Assembly (NCBI GenBank): GCA_011372335.1
Contig: DRSY01000064.1
Location: 1-9,873 of the forward strand
Direction of reading: 5' to 3'
DNA length: 9,873 bases
Source: Candidatus Woesearchaeota archaeon
GTDB lineage: Archaea > Nanobdellota > Nanobdellia > Woesearchaeales > SM23-78
Shown here: one piece after another, positions 1-7,167 of the stretch
How positions within the stretch are numbered: position 1 is the first letter of the stretch
Layout of the letters: each line of letters begins with the position of its first letter
The notes under the pieces: generated by a model
The model's input: the letters and a program-made list of their open reading frames with translations, nothing else
Database searches by the model: none
What the model was told of the DNA's origin: nothing
Position numbers and translations under genes: made by a program

Positions 1-1110
1 GTATTAGACGCTGAGGAAATCAAAGAATTAAAATACTTTTTAAAAACTCATAAAGCCAGGTTTATAGAAGCTGACTTTAATACAAGCCAAGGGTTCCTTC
101 AAGACTCAAAGTACCTCTCTCTTGCTTGTAACGTCGTGGATGAAGGGGTGAAGAAAAGAGTCGAGGAGCTTAACAAAAAAATTGTGAGGCGTGAAAAACA
201 AAAAGTGTTTGAGCGTTTCTCTAACCATGCAGAGGAGAAGATTCTAGGACTCATCGCACCTAACATTATAGGATTAGAAGAAGTAAAAAAAGCAGGGCTT
301 ATCCAATTATTCGCAAAGGAAAAAGTACACATCCTCCTCCTAGGAGACCCTGCAACCGGGAAAACAGACATCCTTAGAAGCATTTCAGAACTAGCACCTA
401 TTAGTAGCTTTGGCTTGGGAAGCGGGACGAGCAGGGCAGGACTAACTCTTACTGTGCGTGGAAGAGAAGTTATTAAAGGCCTGTTACCCTTAGCTGATAA
501 AGGGGTTGCTTGTATTGACGAGCTTAACCTCTTAAGAAGCATGGACAGGGCGGGGTTGCTTAATGCGATGGAAAAAGGCTTTGTAACTTATGATAAGGGT
601 AACACCCATATCCGGCTTGACGCAAGAATTAATATTCTTGCAACTGCGAACCCGGAAGGAGACCGGTTCGTTGGTAAGAGCACAAGCATTCTTAAGAAAC
701 AAGTACCCTTTGACTCAGCTCTTCTCAGCAGATTCCATCTTGTTTTTCTGATAAGAAAGCCTAGTACAAAGGAATTCTTAAGAATAACAGATAAGATTAT
801 AAGAGAAGAACAAACCCTCCCTGATGAGAAAGATAAAGAGTTCGTAAGAGAATACGTGGCTTACGCCTTAGAGAAAAAAGTTGAGTTTGACAAGAACCTA
901 AGCTCATTAGTTCAAGGCTTCGTCGAAGATGTGAAGAAAGACGAGGATAAATTCTTGGTTGAGATAAGCCCACGAACTGTTATTGGGATTATGAACATGG
1001 CAAAAGCAGCTGCTAGGATGAGGCTTAAGGAAAAAGTAGAGCGCCAAGATGTTCTCAAAGTGTTAAAGATATTTAACTCTGCTTTGTATCTTAAGAAAAA
1101 TGCGGAATAA
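1..1110 (+). CDS. MCM-family AAA+ ATPase (5'-truncated by window edge)
   Basis: The frame is open from base 1 to the TAA at 1108-1110 (369 residues visible), so the true start lies upstream; the GTG at 136 is only an internal codon. The fold is the MCM AAA+ core. A lead-in with IAPNIIGLEEVKKA matches the MCM 'IAPsIyGheeiKkA' block. Walker A is GDPATGKT (nt 343-366), Walker B is CIDEL (nt 511-525), sensor 1 is ATANPEG, the arginine finger is in LLSRF, and the C-terminal lid has SPRTV and ARMRL. MCM proteins form hexameric rings that unwind DNA at replication forks. Two motifs deviate: GKT replaces the usual MCM AKS in Walker A, and DELN replaces DEFD in Walker B. It may therefore be a divergent lineage MCM or a paralogue rather than the main replicative helicase. 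The N-terminal OB/zinc domain is not visible. Family assignment is firm; the exact role is inference. Confidence 0.85.
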   Translation, partial: VLDAEEIKELKYFLKTHKARFIEADFNTSQGFLQDSKYLSLACNVVDEGVKKRVEELNKKIVRREKQKVFERFSNHAEEKILGLIAPNIIGLEEVKKAGLIQLFAKEKVHILLLGDPATGKTDILRSISELAPISSFGLGSGTSRAGLTLTVRGREVIKGLLPLADKGVACIDELNLLRSMDRAGLLNAMEKGFVTYDKGNTHIRLDARINILATANPEGDRFVGKSTSILKKQVPFDSALLSRFHLVFLIRKPSTKEFLRITDKIIREEQTLPDEKDKEFVREYVAYALEKKVEFDKNLSSLVQGFVEDVKKDEDKFLVEISPRTVIGIMNMAKAAARMRLKEKVERQDVLKVLKIFNSALYLKKNAE

Positions 1111-1200
1111 GAACACTCATAAGGAACTCCTCACTAAAACCCGTATCTTATTCTTAAGTTTATTGTAAGACCCTTTCTTAATAAAGATATAATAAAAAAA

Positions 1201-1209
1201 TATATAAAA
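1201..1209 (+). promoter_or_regulatory. TATA box for the mscS transcript
   Basis: The sequence TATATAAAA follows an A-run and is centred about 30 nt before the ATG at 1235. Archaeal transcription starts roughly 25-28 nt downstream of the TATA centre, which predicts a start within a few bases of the ATG, so the mRNA should be leaderless or nearly so. No SD is present before 1235, which agrees. The rest of 1111-1200 shows no clear T-tract terminator for the upstream gene. Confidence 0.65.
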
Positions 1210-1234
1210 CCAATCCTAACTCTAATAAACCACA

Positions 1235-2353
1235 ATGTTTTTAGAGAACACTCTGTGGGGTAACACCTACTACCAGTACTTAATCCTCGTAGTCTCTATC
1301 ATCCTAGGCGTGGTGCTTGGCAAAGCCTTCTACTGGGTCAGCACAAAATTCATAAAAGTATTCACATCAAAAACCAAGACAAAACTTGATGATATAATCA
1401 TAGAAAACCTTGAGAAACCAGTTATTTTTCTTATCATCCTAGGAGGAATCTACTACGGAGTAAACCAGTTAGCCTTTTCTGAAAAAGCCCATGCTTTCCT
1501 AAACAACGTCTTCCTAGTTCTCATAACCCTAAGCATAACCTGGGTGATAATAAACCTCATAGACTCATTCATAGAATTCTACCTTAAGCCAATGGCTGCT
1601 AGGACAAAATCAGACCTTGACGACCACTTAATCCCTATTATTAGAAGGCTTATTAAGATCATCCTATGGGTTTTTGTGCTGATAATGCTGATCAAGAAAT
1701 TCGGGATTGACATCTCTGCTCTGCTAACAGGCGTGGGTCTTGGAGGACTAGCATTCGCACTAGCAGCTAAGGATATGCTAAGCAATTTCTTTGGAGGCAT
1801 AGCCATACTAACAGATAAACCCTTCAAGATAGGGGACCGTATCAAAGTAGGAGGTAATGATGGTTGGGTGAGAGAGATAGGGCTTAGAACTACGAGGATA
1901 GAGACCCTTGACGGAACCCAGCTAGTAATACCTAACTCTCAGATCGCAGACACCGTGGTTGAGAATGTTTCCAGAGAACGAGCACGAAAAGTTAAGATAA
2001 CCCTTGGCTTGGAATACAGCACGCCCCAGAAGAAAATGCTGGAAGCACAGAAGATACTCAGAGATATTATTAAGAAGAATAAGAGAACCGATGATGAATG
2101 CGTGGTTAGTTTTACAGAATTCGCTGATTCCTCCCTGAACGTCCTACTAATATACTGGATAAAAGACCTTAAAAAAATACTTGAAACAAAGAACGAGATA
2201 AACCTAGCAATAAAGGAGAGATTTGAAAAAGCAGGGATAAACATGGCCTTCCCAACCAGGACAATCCACTTATTCGGGGAAAACAAGCCGAGCAAGGAAT
2301 CATCCCTAAGAAAAGCAAGAGCAGTGAAGAAGAAAAAAAGAGGGAAGAAATAG
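1235..2353 (+). CDS. MscS-family small-conductance mechanosensitive channel
   Basis: A 372-residue membrane protein that should open under membrane tension and release solutes during hypo-osmotic shock. Hydrophobic segments lie at about residues 14-36, 61-79, 90-114 and 138-153. They are followed by the glycine/alanine-rich pore helix at about 160-192 (GVGLGGLAFALAAKD, then NFFGG), the hallmark of MscS. The cytosolic beta domain begins with PFKIGDRIKV (196-205) and contains the conserved GWVREIGLRTTRI and VIPN motifs; an alpha/beta C-terminal domain and a lysine-rich tail follow. Four helices before the pore make it longer than minimal E. coli MscS (286 residues, two helices before the pore helix) and more like the larger YnaI/YbdG-type members. 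ATG 1235 fits the TATA box at 1201. The gene is tightly linked to the phosphoesterase gene that begins 9 nt after its stop codon. Confidence 0.93.
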   Translation: MFLENTLWGNTYYQYLILVVSIILGVVLGKAFYWVSTKFIKVFTSKTKTKLDDIIIENLEKPVIFLIILGGIYYGVNQLAFSEKAHAFLNNVFLVLITLSITWVIINLIDSFIEFYLKPMAARTKSDLDDHLIPIIRRLIKIILWVFVLIMLIKKFGIDISALLTGVGLGGLAFALAAKDMLSNFFGGIAILTDKPFKIGDRIKVGGNDGWVREIGLRTTRIETLDGTQLVIPNSQIADTVVENVSRERARKVKITLGLEYSTPQKKMLEAQKILRDIIKKNKRTDDECVVSFTEFADSSLNVLLIYWIKDLKKILETKNEINLAIKERFEKAGINMAFPTRTIHLFGENKPSKESSLRKARAVKKKKRGKK

Positions 2354-2358
2354 GAGGA
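2352..2358 (+). promoter_or_regulatory. Shine-Dalgarno site overlapping the mscS stop codon
   Basis: AGGAGGA begins inside the TAG stop of mscS (2351-2353) and ends three bases before the ATG at 2362. It is a near-perfect match to the archaeal anti-SD. The position suggests that ribosomes finishing mscS can start the next gene directly (translational coupling). Confidence 0.75.
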
Positions 2359-2361
2359 TAG

Positions 2362-2850
2362 ATGATTGAGAAGAACACTCACAAGAAAAGTACTAAGAAA
2401 AGAAGCCTTAAATCCAAGAATACTTCTCAGCCGAATACCACCCCTAATAAGAAGCCAGGCGCTCCACGCTTCGTAGTACAGAAACACACTGCAACGAATC
2501 TTCACTACGACTTCAGATTAGAACTAGACGGTGTTCTGAAGAGCTGGGCAATACCTAAAGAACCTCCGACTAACCCAAATATTAGAAGACTAGCGATACA
2601 AGTAGAAGACCATGATCTAAGCTATATTGATTTTGAAGGAAAAATAAAAGAAGGTGATTACGGTGCTGGCAAGGTGGAATTATGGGACTCCGGAACTTAC
2701 GACATGGAAACAAGAAAGGATTACAAACTAGTCTTCTTTCTTCACGGAAAAAGACTAAGAGGAAGATACACCATATTAAGATTTGAAAAAGCAGGTCCTA
2801 ACACCTGGTTATTCTTTAAGACCAAAGAAGAGCATAGGATAATGAGATAA
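2362..2850 (+). CDS. Stand-alone LigD-type DNA 3'-phosphoesterase (PE domain)
   Basis: A 162-residue protein made of a basic, low-complexity N-terminal tail (about 1-32) followed by one PE domain. PE enzymes heal 3' ends of DNA or RNA, removing a 3'-terminal ribonucleoside and then the 3'-phosphate, in a Mn-dependent reaction before ligation. The known active-site set of Pseudomonas LigD-PE is all present: H42, H48, D50, R52, H84 and Y88, with Q40, K66 and R76 also conserved. Visible motifs are QKHTATNLHYDFRLE, SWAIPKEP and VEDHDLSYIDFEG. The domain ends near the usual WLxxK motif (here WLFFK), so it looks complete. No polymerase or ligase domain is fused or adjacent, unlike bacterial LigD; free-standing PE proteins are known in archaea. 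It follows mscS by 8 nt with a strong SD, probably co-transcribed without an obvious functional link. Confidence 0.92.
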   Translation: MIEKNTHKKSTKKRSLKSKNTSQPNTTPNKKPGAPRFVVQKHTATNLHYDFRLELDGVLKSWAIPKEPPTNPNIRRLAIQVEDHDLSYIDFEGKIKEGDYGAGKVELWDSGTYDMETRKDYKLVFFLHGKRLRGRYTILRFEKAGPNTWLFFKTKEEHRIMR

Positions 2851-2859
2851 TCAGTAAGC

Positions 2860-2868
2860 TTTATAAAG
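2860..2868 (+). promoter_or_regulatory. TATA box for the Zn-ribbon/aEF1B operon
   Basis: TTTATAAAG is centred about 27 nt before ATG 2891, which predicts a leaderless transcript starting at or next to that ATG. This is the main argument for choosing 2891 over the internal ATG at 2978. Confidence 0.7.
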
Positions 2869-2890
2869 CCCCTTTTAGTTCTTCAGCTTT

Positions 2891-3148
2891 ATGGCTAAGA
2901 AGAAAGAAGAACTAAGAAAAGAAGTAAAAGAAGAAACAGGGAGTCAAGAAATACTAAGAGAAGCACCGCTGCAGAGCATGAGCAGAGATGTGTGCATCTC
3001 ATGTAATATGAGTATTGTAAATGATAGTAGCGCTGTAAGGTTCCCTTGTCCTAATTGTGGTAAGCACACAATTATTCGGTGTTCTAAGTGCAGAAAAATA
3101 GTTGCTAAGTATAAATGCCCTGTGTGCGGATTTGAGGGGCCTAACTAG
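2891..3148 (+). CDS. Zn-ribbon RNA-binding protein linked to translation (HVO_2753/COG2888-like)
   Basis: An 85-residue protein with four CxxC knuckles: CISC (35-38), CPNC (53-56), CSKC (64-67) and CPVCGFEGP (76-84). It should bind two zinc ions. The order and the RCSKCR...YKCPVCGFEGP ending match the small archaeal Zn-ribbon family predicted to bind RNA in translation, whose genes usually sit beside the aEF1B gene, as here. Family members are typically about 60 residues. This one carries an extra N-terminal stretch of about 30 residues rich in K and E, before an internal Met at 30 (nt 2978). The TATA spacing supports the longer form; if the internal start is used the protein is of standard length. 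The function in detail is not known. Confidence 0.85.
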   Translation: MAKKKEELRKEVKEETGSQEILREAPLQSMSRDVCISCNMSIVNDSSAVRFPCPNCGKHTIIRCSKCRKIVAKYKCPVCGFEGPN

Positions 3149-3170
3149 GAAAAACCACGGTGGTATTCGC

Positions 3171-3449
3171 ATGGCAAAAGTAATAATTACTATGAAGATA
3201 ATGCCTGAGAGCCCGGACACAGACCTAGAGAGAATAGCAGCTCAGGCGTATGAGAAAATAAAGAGCTTTGCAGGCGCAGGAGAGACAAAGCAGGAATCAG
3301 AGCCAATCGCGTTCGGCTTAAAAGCCTTGAAGATAACCTTTGTAATGGACGAGGATAAAGGGAGTACAGAAACATTAGAAAAAGAAATAGCCTCTATTAA
3401 AGGAGTTAATTCTGTGGAAGTAATTGATGTTAGGAGAGCGATAGGATAG
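3171..3449 (+). CDS. ef1b: Translation elongation factor aEF1B (EF-1 beta)
   Basis: A 92-residue protein that acts as guanine-nucleotide exchange factor for aEF1A, restoring its GTP form during elongation. It has the compact ferredoxin-like archaeal fold: an opening strand AKVIITMKIMPESPDTDLE, the central PIAFGLKALKITFVMDED stretch that corresponds to the catalytic C-terminal region of eukaryotic eEF1B-alpha, and the closing GVNSVEVIDVRRAIG. The length is normal for archaea. The same frame is open upstream to 3102, but that part overlaps the Zn-ribbon gene in another frame and is not conserved in style, so ATG 3171 is chosen. A GGTGGT sequence (3159-3164), a fair SD, precedes it by 6 nt. The gap to the Zn-ribbon gene is 22 nt, so the two form an operon. 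Confidence 0.95.
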   Translation: MAKVIITMKIMPESPDTDLERIAAQAYEKIKSFAGAGETKQESEPIAFGLKALKITFVMDEDKGSTETLEKEIASIKGVNSVEVIDVRRAIG

Positions 3450-3455
3450 TTCTCT

Positions 3456-3469
3456 CTTATTTTTTTATT
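3456..3469 (+). terminator. T-tract terminator after aEF1B
   Basis: A run of seven T (3460-3466) within a pyrimidine-rich stretch lies 11 nt past the aEF1B stop codon. Archaeal RNA polymerase terminates at such U-tracts without needing a hairpin. It sits between two converging genes; the other strand shows only an A-run here, so it serves the plus strand only. Confidence 0.6.
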
Positions 3470-3471
3470 CC

Positions 3472-5235
3472 TCACTCATAACCCTTCACAATAACATCTG
3501 CGAATCTCTGCACAACAGGATACTCTACGAGCAGGTCTTCTCCTATTTGCTTCTCAGCATCAGAGTAGTCTTTTAGGACGAATAATGTTCCGTAATTACT
3601 CATACCGATTAATGAGTTCGTCTTAATATCTCTTATCAGCTTAACATCATCTCTATCAATTCTCAGCCCGTCTTTGTTAATGATAATATCTGTTTCTAAG
3701 TCAGAGTTCTCATTCTCTCTCATCTCTTTAGGAGTGATTAATGAAATATTTATCTCATCATTATTAACACTATTTATTCTTATTATCCCATTACCCGCAG
3801 TAATAATAGGCACTTCATCAACATTAATCCTTCCATTACCATCAAGGTCAACACTAATAGTATCATTCTCACCAACATATACTTTATGAAGAACATTATC
3901 AATTATTAGATCGGCACTGGCATTAACACCAGGTGTTCCTTCAAAGTACACCACGAATTTCTCAAGAGCAGGATCTTCCAGTACGATGATGTTATCATCT
4001 TCTTTTACACTTATTAGTCTCAAGATGTTTGTTAAGCCGTTAACCTCCTTGTTATTATTAATAATAAAGTAGTCTTTTTTCTTAATCACATAATCAGTGT
4101 TATCTTCTCCTTCTCTGTACACAAGATTATTATCCTCATCACCTAGTTTGATAGGGTTAAGATAAGCGAGCGGGATGTTGTAAGACCTATTCTTGTTGGT
4201 TGTGAAGCTCAGCTTATACTTATCACCCCTCCTGCTAATCTTAATACTAAACACAGGTGTTTCTGTTAAGCCTTCGTAGACAAGGTCAAGCCTGTTAGTA
4301 AGCAAGGCTTCTGGCGGTATAAGATACTCCCTCAGACTCTTACCCGGGAGTACGCTTATATCGTCCGGTGCAACAAGGATTATTCTAAGGTAGTCATGCT
4401 TTAAAGTCACGTTAAGCACATCATTAGGTATTACCCTATTATTAACCCATACCCCATGATTATCCCTGAATAAGAGTTCATCAGGGGTTGTTAATCCTCT
4501 AAGCCTCATAGTATTATTAGTGACTTCTGTTATAACATACTCGTGTCCAAGGAGGTTAATGGTTTCTCCTTCAAAGAACTTGAAAATACCGTTATATAAT
4601 TCTAAGCGATAATTAAGTATGGGTTGTCCTTCTTTGAAAGATAAGTAGGTGGTGGTGCGCTCTGTGTTCTCATCAAAGCCAAACACTACGCTCCCACTTC
4701 TTAGTTTTAAGAACTGCTCGTACATCGCTGCTCTTAGACCAAAAGCTTCTGTATTACTGCTTAGTCTCCCGCTCCTAAGGACTTGTGGTAAGTGAAACTT
4801 ATTTAGCTCGCTAATAACATCTGATATGTTCTCTCCTATGCTTAGCAGGTTGTACCGAGAAGCAACTCTGAAGCCTTTCTCAGGTAAGTAGCTTGTGAAG
4901 GACTCTACAACGATCCTCTCATCCTCTTCTACCACAGGATTCTCTTGTTCAAGTTTTTCTTCACGCGTATAATTCCTGATTCTGCTTCTTAACTCTTCCA
5001 GAACATCCGAAGGTGTTTTAACAACCGGTTCTTTTTCTATGTTTAAGTCGCAATCAATATCGCATACTCCTACCTCCTCGGCACTACACACAGAATCCCC
5101 GCATACAAAGGAGTAAGCAACACCTGGTTCTGATCCTGGTTTGCACGAGGATATTAATGCTATTAATAATACTAGGAAGGCTATGCAGATAAAGATGATT
5201 ATTCTGTTGAAAACAACAAGAGTTCTTCTTTTCAT
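3472..5235 (-). CDS. Large exported lipoprotein-like surface protein with EF-hand-like loop
   Basis: A 587-residue protein of unknown function, probably anchored outside the cell. The N-terminus has KRR, a long hydrophobic stretch (about 6-29), and ISSC with Cys31 fitting a lipobox; an uncleaved membrane anchor is the alternative. Four cysteines follow (C45, C50, C58, C62; CGDSVC...CDIDC), a motif I associate with exported proteins of DPANN archaea. A charged linker (about 65-115) leads into a long beta-rich region without further cysteine. Residues 463-474 (DLDGNGRINVDE) fit a calcium-binding EF-hand/dockerin loop with acidic or Asn/Gly residues at the coordinating places. Segments such as INLLGHEYVITEV recall archaeal S-layer proteins, a weak resemblance. 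ATG 5235 lies about 30 nt from the shared TATA box at 5261 and has no SD, so the transcript is likely leaderless. It diverges from infB. Confidence 0.8.
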   Translation of the reverse strand: MKRRTLVVFNRIIIFICIAFLVLLIALISSCKPGSEPGVAYSFVCGDSVCSAEEVGVCDIDCDLNIEKEPVVKTPSDVLEELRSRIRNYTREEKLEQENPVVEEDERIVVESFTSYLPEKGFRVASRYNLLSIGENISDVISELNKFHLPQVLRSGRLSSNTEAFGLRAAMYEQFLKLRSGSVVFGFDENTERTTTYLSFKEGQPILNYRLELYNGIFKFFEGETINLLGHEYVITEVTNNTMRLRGLTTPDELLFRDNHGVWVNNRVIPNDVLNVTLKHDYLRIILVAPDDISVLPGKSLREYLIPPEALLTNRLDLVYEGLTETPVFSIKISRRGDKYKLSFTTNKNRSYNIPLAYLNPIKLGDEDNNLVYREGEDNTDYVIKKKDYFIINNNKEVNGLTNILRLISVKEDDNIIVLEDPALEKFVVYFEGTPGVNASADLIIDNVLHKVYVGENDTISVDLDGNGRINVDEVPIITAGNGIIRINSVNNDEINISLITPKEMRENENSDLETDIIINKDGLRIDRDDVKLIRDIKTNSLIGMSNYGTLFVLKDYSDAEKQIGEDLLVEYPVVQRFADVIVKGYE

Positions 5236-5260
5236 CCGCTACTACTTTAATCAAACCGCA

Positions 5261-5269
5261 TATATAAAA
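5261..5269. promoter_or_regulatory. TATA element between the divergent lipoprotein and infB genes
   Basis: TATATAAAA reads as a TATA box on the plus strand and as TTTTATATA on the minus strand. On the minus strand its centre is about 30 nt from ATG 5235, predicting a leaderless mRNA. On the plus strand it predicts a start near 5291, giving a short leader of about 27 nt that contains the infB SD. It may serve both genes. Confidence 0.55.
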
Positions 5270-5270
5270 C

Positions 5271-5279
5271 TTTTTAAAA
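5271..5279 (+). promoter_or_regulatory. Second possible TATA box for infB
   Basis: TTTTTAAAA lies immediately beside the first TATA element. Used on the plus strand it would start transcription near 5301, next to the upstream ATG at 5300, allowing a leaderless form six residues longer. It could instead be part of one extended AT-rich element. Confidence 0.3.
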
Positions 5280-5302
5280 CCAACTCGTATACTCTTATTA
5301 TG

Positions 5303-5309
5303 AGGAGGA
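5303..5309 (+). promoter_or_regulatory. Shine-Dalgarno site deciding the infB start
   Basis: AGGAGGA sits 8 nt before ATG 5318 and overlaps the codons after the upstream ATG 5300. Its strength and spacing favour 5318 as the main start. Confidence 0.65.
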
Positions 5310-5317
5310 TTAGTAAC

Positions 5318-7132
5318 ATGGTTGCTGAAGAGAGAAGAGTTAGAGATGAGAAGAGTGCTGAGGAAAGCACTAGGAGCCCGATAGTATCAGTGCTAGGCCA
5401 TGTTGATCATGGTAAGAGCTCAATCCTGGACGCTATTAGAGAGACGAATATTGTTTCAAAAGAAGCTGGTGCTATTACTCAGGCAATAGGAGCAAGTATT
5501 ATACCTCTCGAGGTGATTCAGGAGAAGTGCGGTGCTCTTCTTAACCGGCTGAAAATGAGATTCACAATTCCAGGTCTCTTATTCATTGATACCCCGGGCC
5601 ATGCAGCTTTTACAAGTCTTAGGAAGCGTGGCGGAGCCCTAGCAGATATTGCTGTGCTTGTAGTTGATATTAATGAGGGTTTTAAGCCTCAGACAGTAGA
5701 AGCAGCGAGTATTCTTAGAAGCACAAGAACTCCTTTTGTGATAGCTGCTAATAAACTAGACTTAGTGCCTGGGTATACTCATAAGCACGCCGCGTTATTA
5801 AAAGATTTAAAAGAACAGCATGAGAGCACCCAGCAGTTAATTGATGAGAGGATATACAGGATAATAGGACAACTCTATGACAGGTTCAAGATGAATGCTG
5901 AGCGTTTTGACAGAGTAGAGGATTACACAAAACAAGTAGCTATTATTCCTTGTAGTGCAAAGACAAGGATTGGCTTAGCAGAACTCTTAATGGTACTGAC
6001 AGGTCTTGCCCAGAAATACTTGGAGGAGAACTTAAAGATTAGTGTTAAGGGGCCTGCGAAAGGCACGGTTCTTGAGGTTAAGGAAACCGAGGGTCTTGGT
6101 AAAACTATTGATGTGATAATCTATGATGGCACGTTACGTGCTAATGATATGCTTGTTATAGGCGGGGTGCAGAGCCCTATTATTACTAGGATTAGGGCTT
6201 TGTTCCAGCCAGCACCTTTGCATGAGATGCGTGACAAGAAGTCAAAATTTATTAGTATTAAAGAAGCAGTCGCAGCTACGGGTGTGAGGATAAGCGCTTC
6301 TCATCTTGAAGGAGTGGTGGCGGGTATGCCTTTGATGAGTTGCTCTGATGATGAGAAGAGCCTTGAAGAAGCAAAAGAAAAAGTCCAAGCACAACTAGAG
6401 GAGGTATTGCTTGATACAGGAAAGCAAGGCATCATAATAAAAGCGGATAGCCTTGGGAGTCTTGAAGCTGTTATCAAGTTATTCGGTGAGCGGAATATTA
6501 AGATAAGAAAAGCAAGTCTTGGAGCGATTACTAAGAAGGACATAGCAGATGCTGAGAGTAATTATGAAGAAGACCCGTTTCTGAGCGTGATAATCGGGTT
6601 TAATGTTGGGCTTGGTAAAAGTGTTGAGCCTTCTAATAGGGTTAAGATAATAACAGGGGATATTATCTATAAGTTGCTTGATGACTACTTAGTGTGGGTT
6701 GAGGAGAAGAAGAAGGCTATTGAAGCAGAAGAATTAGAGGAGCTTGTGAGGCCGTGTAAGCTTGAGGTGTTGCACAACTGTATTTTTAGGCAGAGCAACC
6801 CTGCTATTATAGGAGTGCATATACTTACAGGGGTGTTAAAAATAGGCACTCCTGTTATGAAAACAGGCAAAGCCTTAACAAGTGTTAAGTCAATACAGTT
6901 AGAGAAGGAGAATATTAGTAGGGCTGAGCAGGGTAAACAAGTAGCGATCAGCCTTCCAGGAGTGATATGTGGGAGGCATATAAATGAAGGGGATGTTCTT
7001 TATAGTGCAATACCAGAACAGGATTTTAAGAAGCTTAAGAAACTTAAGAAGTACCTCTCGGATGCTGAGGTGCAGGTGATGAAAGAAATCGCGGGTATTA
7101 TGAGAAAAAATAATGTTGTGTGGGGTGTCTAG
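5318..7132 (+). CDS. infB: Translation initiation factor aIF5B (IF-2 homologue)
   Basis: A 604-residue translational GTPase that promotes subunit joining and placement of initiator tRNA; the length is normal for archaeal aIF5B and no intein is present. The G domain shows G1 GHVDHGKS (27-34), the switch-I GAITQAIGA with T54, G3 DTPGH (91-95), G4 NKLD (145-148) and a G5-like CSAKT. Domain II follows around KGTVLEVKETEGLGKTIDV. A domain III with KADSLGSLEAV and a second beta-barrel with GVLKIGTPV precede the C-terminal helix. Upstream in-frame codons back to 5141 overlap the divergent lipoprotein gene and promoter, so they are excluded. ATG 5318 has a strong SD; ATG 5300 (adding MRRISN) is the alternative. 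No T-tract follows directly; the next is at 7239. Confidence 0.96.
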   Translation: MVAEERRVRDEKSAEESTRSPIVSVLGHVDHGKSSILDAIRETNIVSKEAGAITQAIGASIIPLEVIQEKCGALLNRLKMRFTIPGLLFIDTPGHAAFTSLRKRGGALADIAVLVVDINEGFKPQTVEAASILRSTRTPFVIAANKLDLVPGYTHKHAALLKDLKEQHESTQQLIDERIYRIIGQLYDRFKMNAERFDRVEDYTKQVAIIPCSAKTRIGLAELLMVLTGLAQKYLEENLKISVKGPAKGTVLEVKETEGLGKTIDVIIYDGTLRANDMLVIGGVQSPIITRIRALFQPAPLHEMRDKKSKFISIKEAVAATGVRISASHLEGVVAGMPLMSCSDDEKSLEEAKEKVQAQLEEVLLDTGKQGIIIKADSLGSLEAVIKLFGERNIKIRKASLGAITKKDIADAESNYEEDPFLSVIIGFNVGLGKSVEPSNRVKIITGDIIYKLLDDYLVWVEEKKKAIEAEELEELVRPCKLEVLHNCIFRQSNPAIIGVHILTGVLKIGTPVMKTGKALTSVKSIQLEKENISRAEQGKQVAISLPGVICGRHINEGDVLYSAIPEQDFKKLKKLKKYLSDAEVQVMKEIAGIMRKNNVVWGV

Positions 7133-7136
7133 ATAC

Positions 7137-7146
7137 GCTTATAAGC
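7137..7146 (+). promoter_or_regulatory. TATA-like palindrome upstream of a structured RNA
   Basis: GCTTATAAGC is a perfect 10-bp palindrome 4 nt after the infB stop codon. As an archaeal TATA box (CTTATAAG) it predicts a transcript start near 7168, three bases before the first helix of the foldable stretch downstream. Confidence 0.45.
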
Positions 7147-7167
7147 TTTAGAATACGTGGTTAGCAT

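Noticed and set aside
136..1110. GTG at 136 as the start of the MCM-like gene
   Set aside because: The frame is open back to base 1 with no stop, so the gene begins before the window; the GTG is simply the first start-like codon in view.
1939..2505. 188-codon minus-strand reading frame opposite mscS and PE
   Set aside because: It lies antisense to two well-supported genes and its composition (long runs of S, F and L) is that of a shadow frame.
3102..3170. Extended N-terminus of aEF1B from ATG 3102
   Set aside because: It overlaps the conserved end of the Zn-ribbon gene in another frame; aEF1B proteins begin at the MAKVIITMKI position.
5141..5317. Long N-terminal extension of aIF5B from ATG 5141
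   Set aside because: It would overlap the divergent lipoprotein gene and run through the TATA elements; its residues have no IF-2 character and a strong SD marks ATG 5318.
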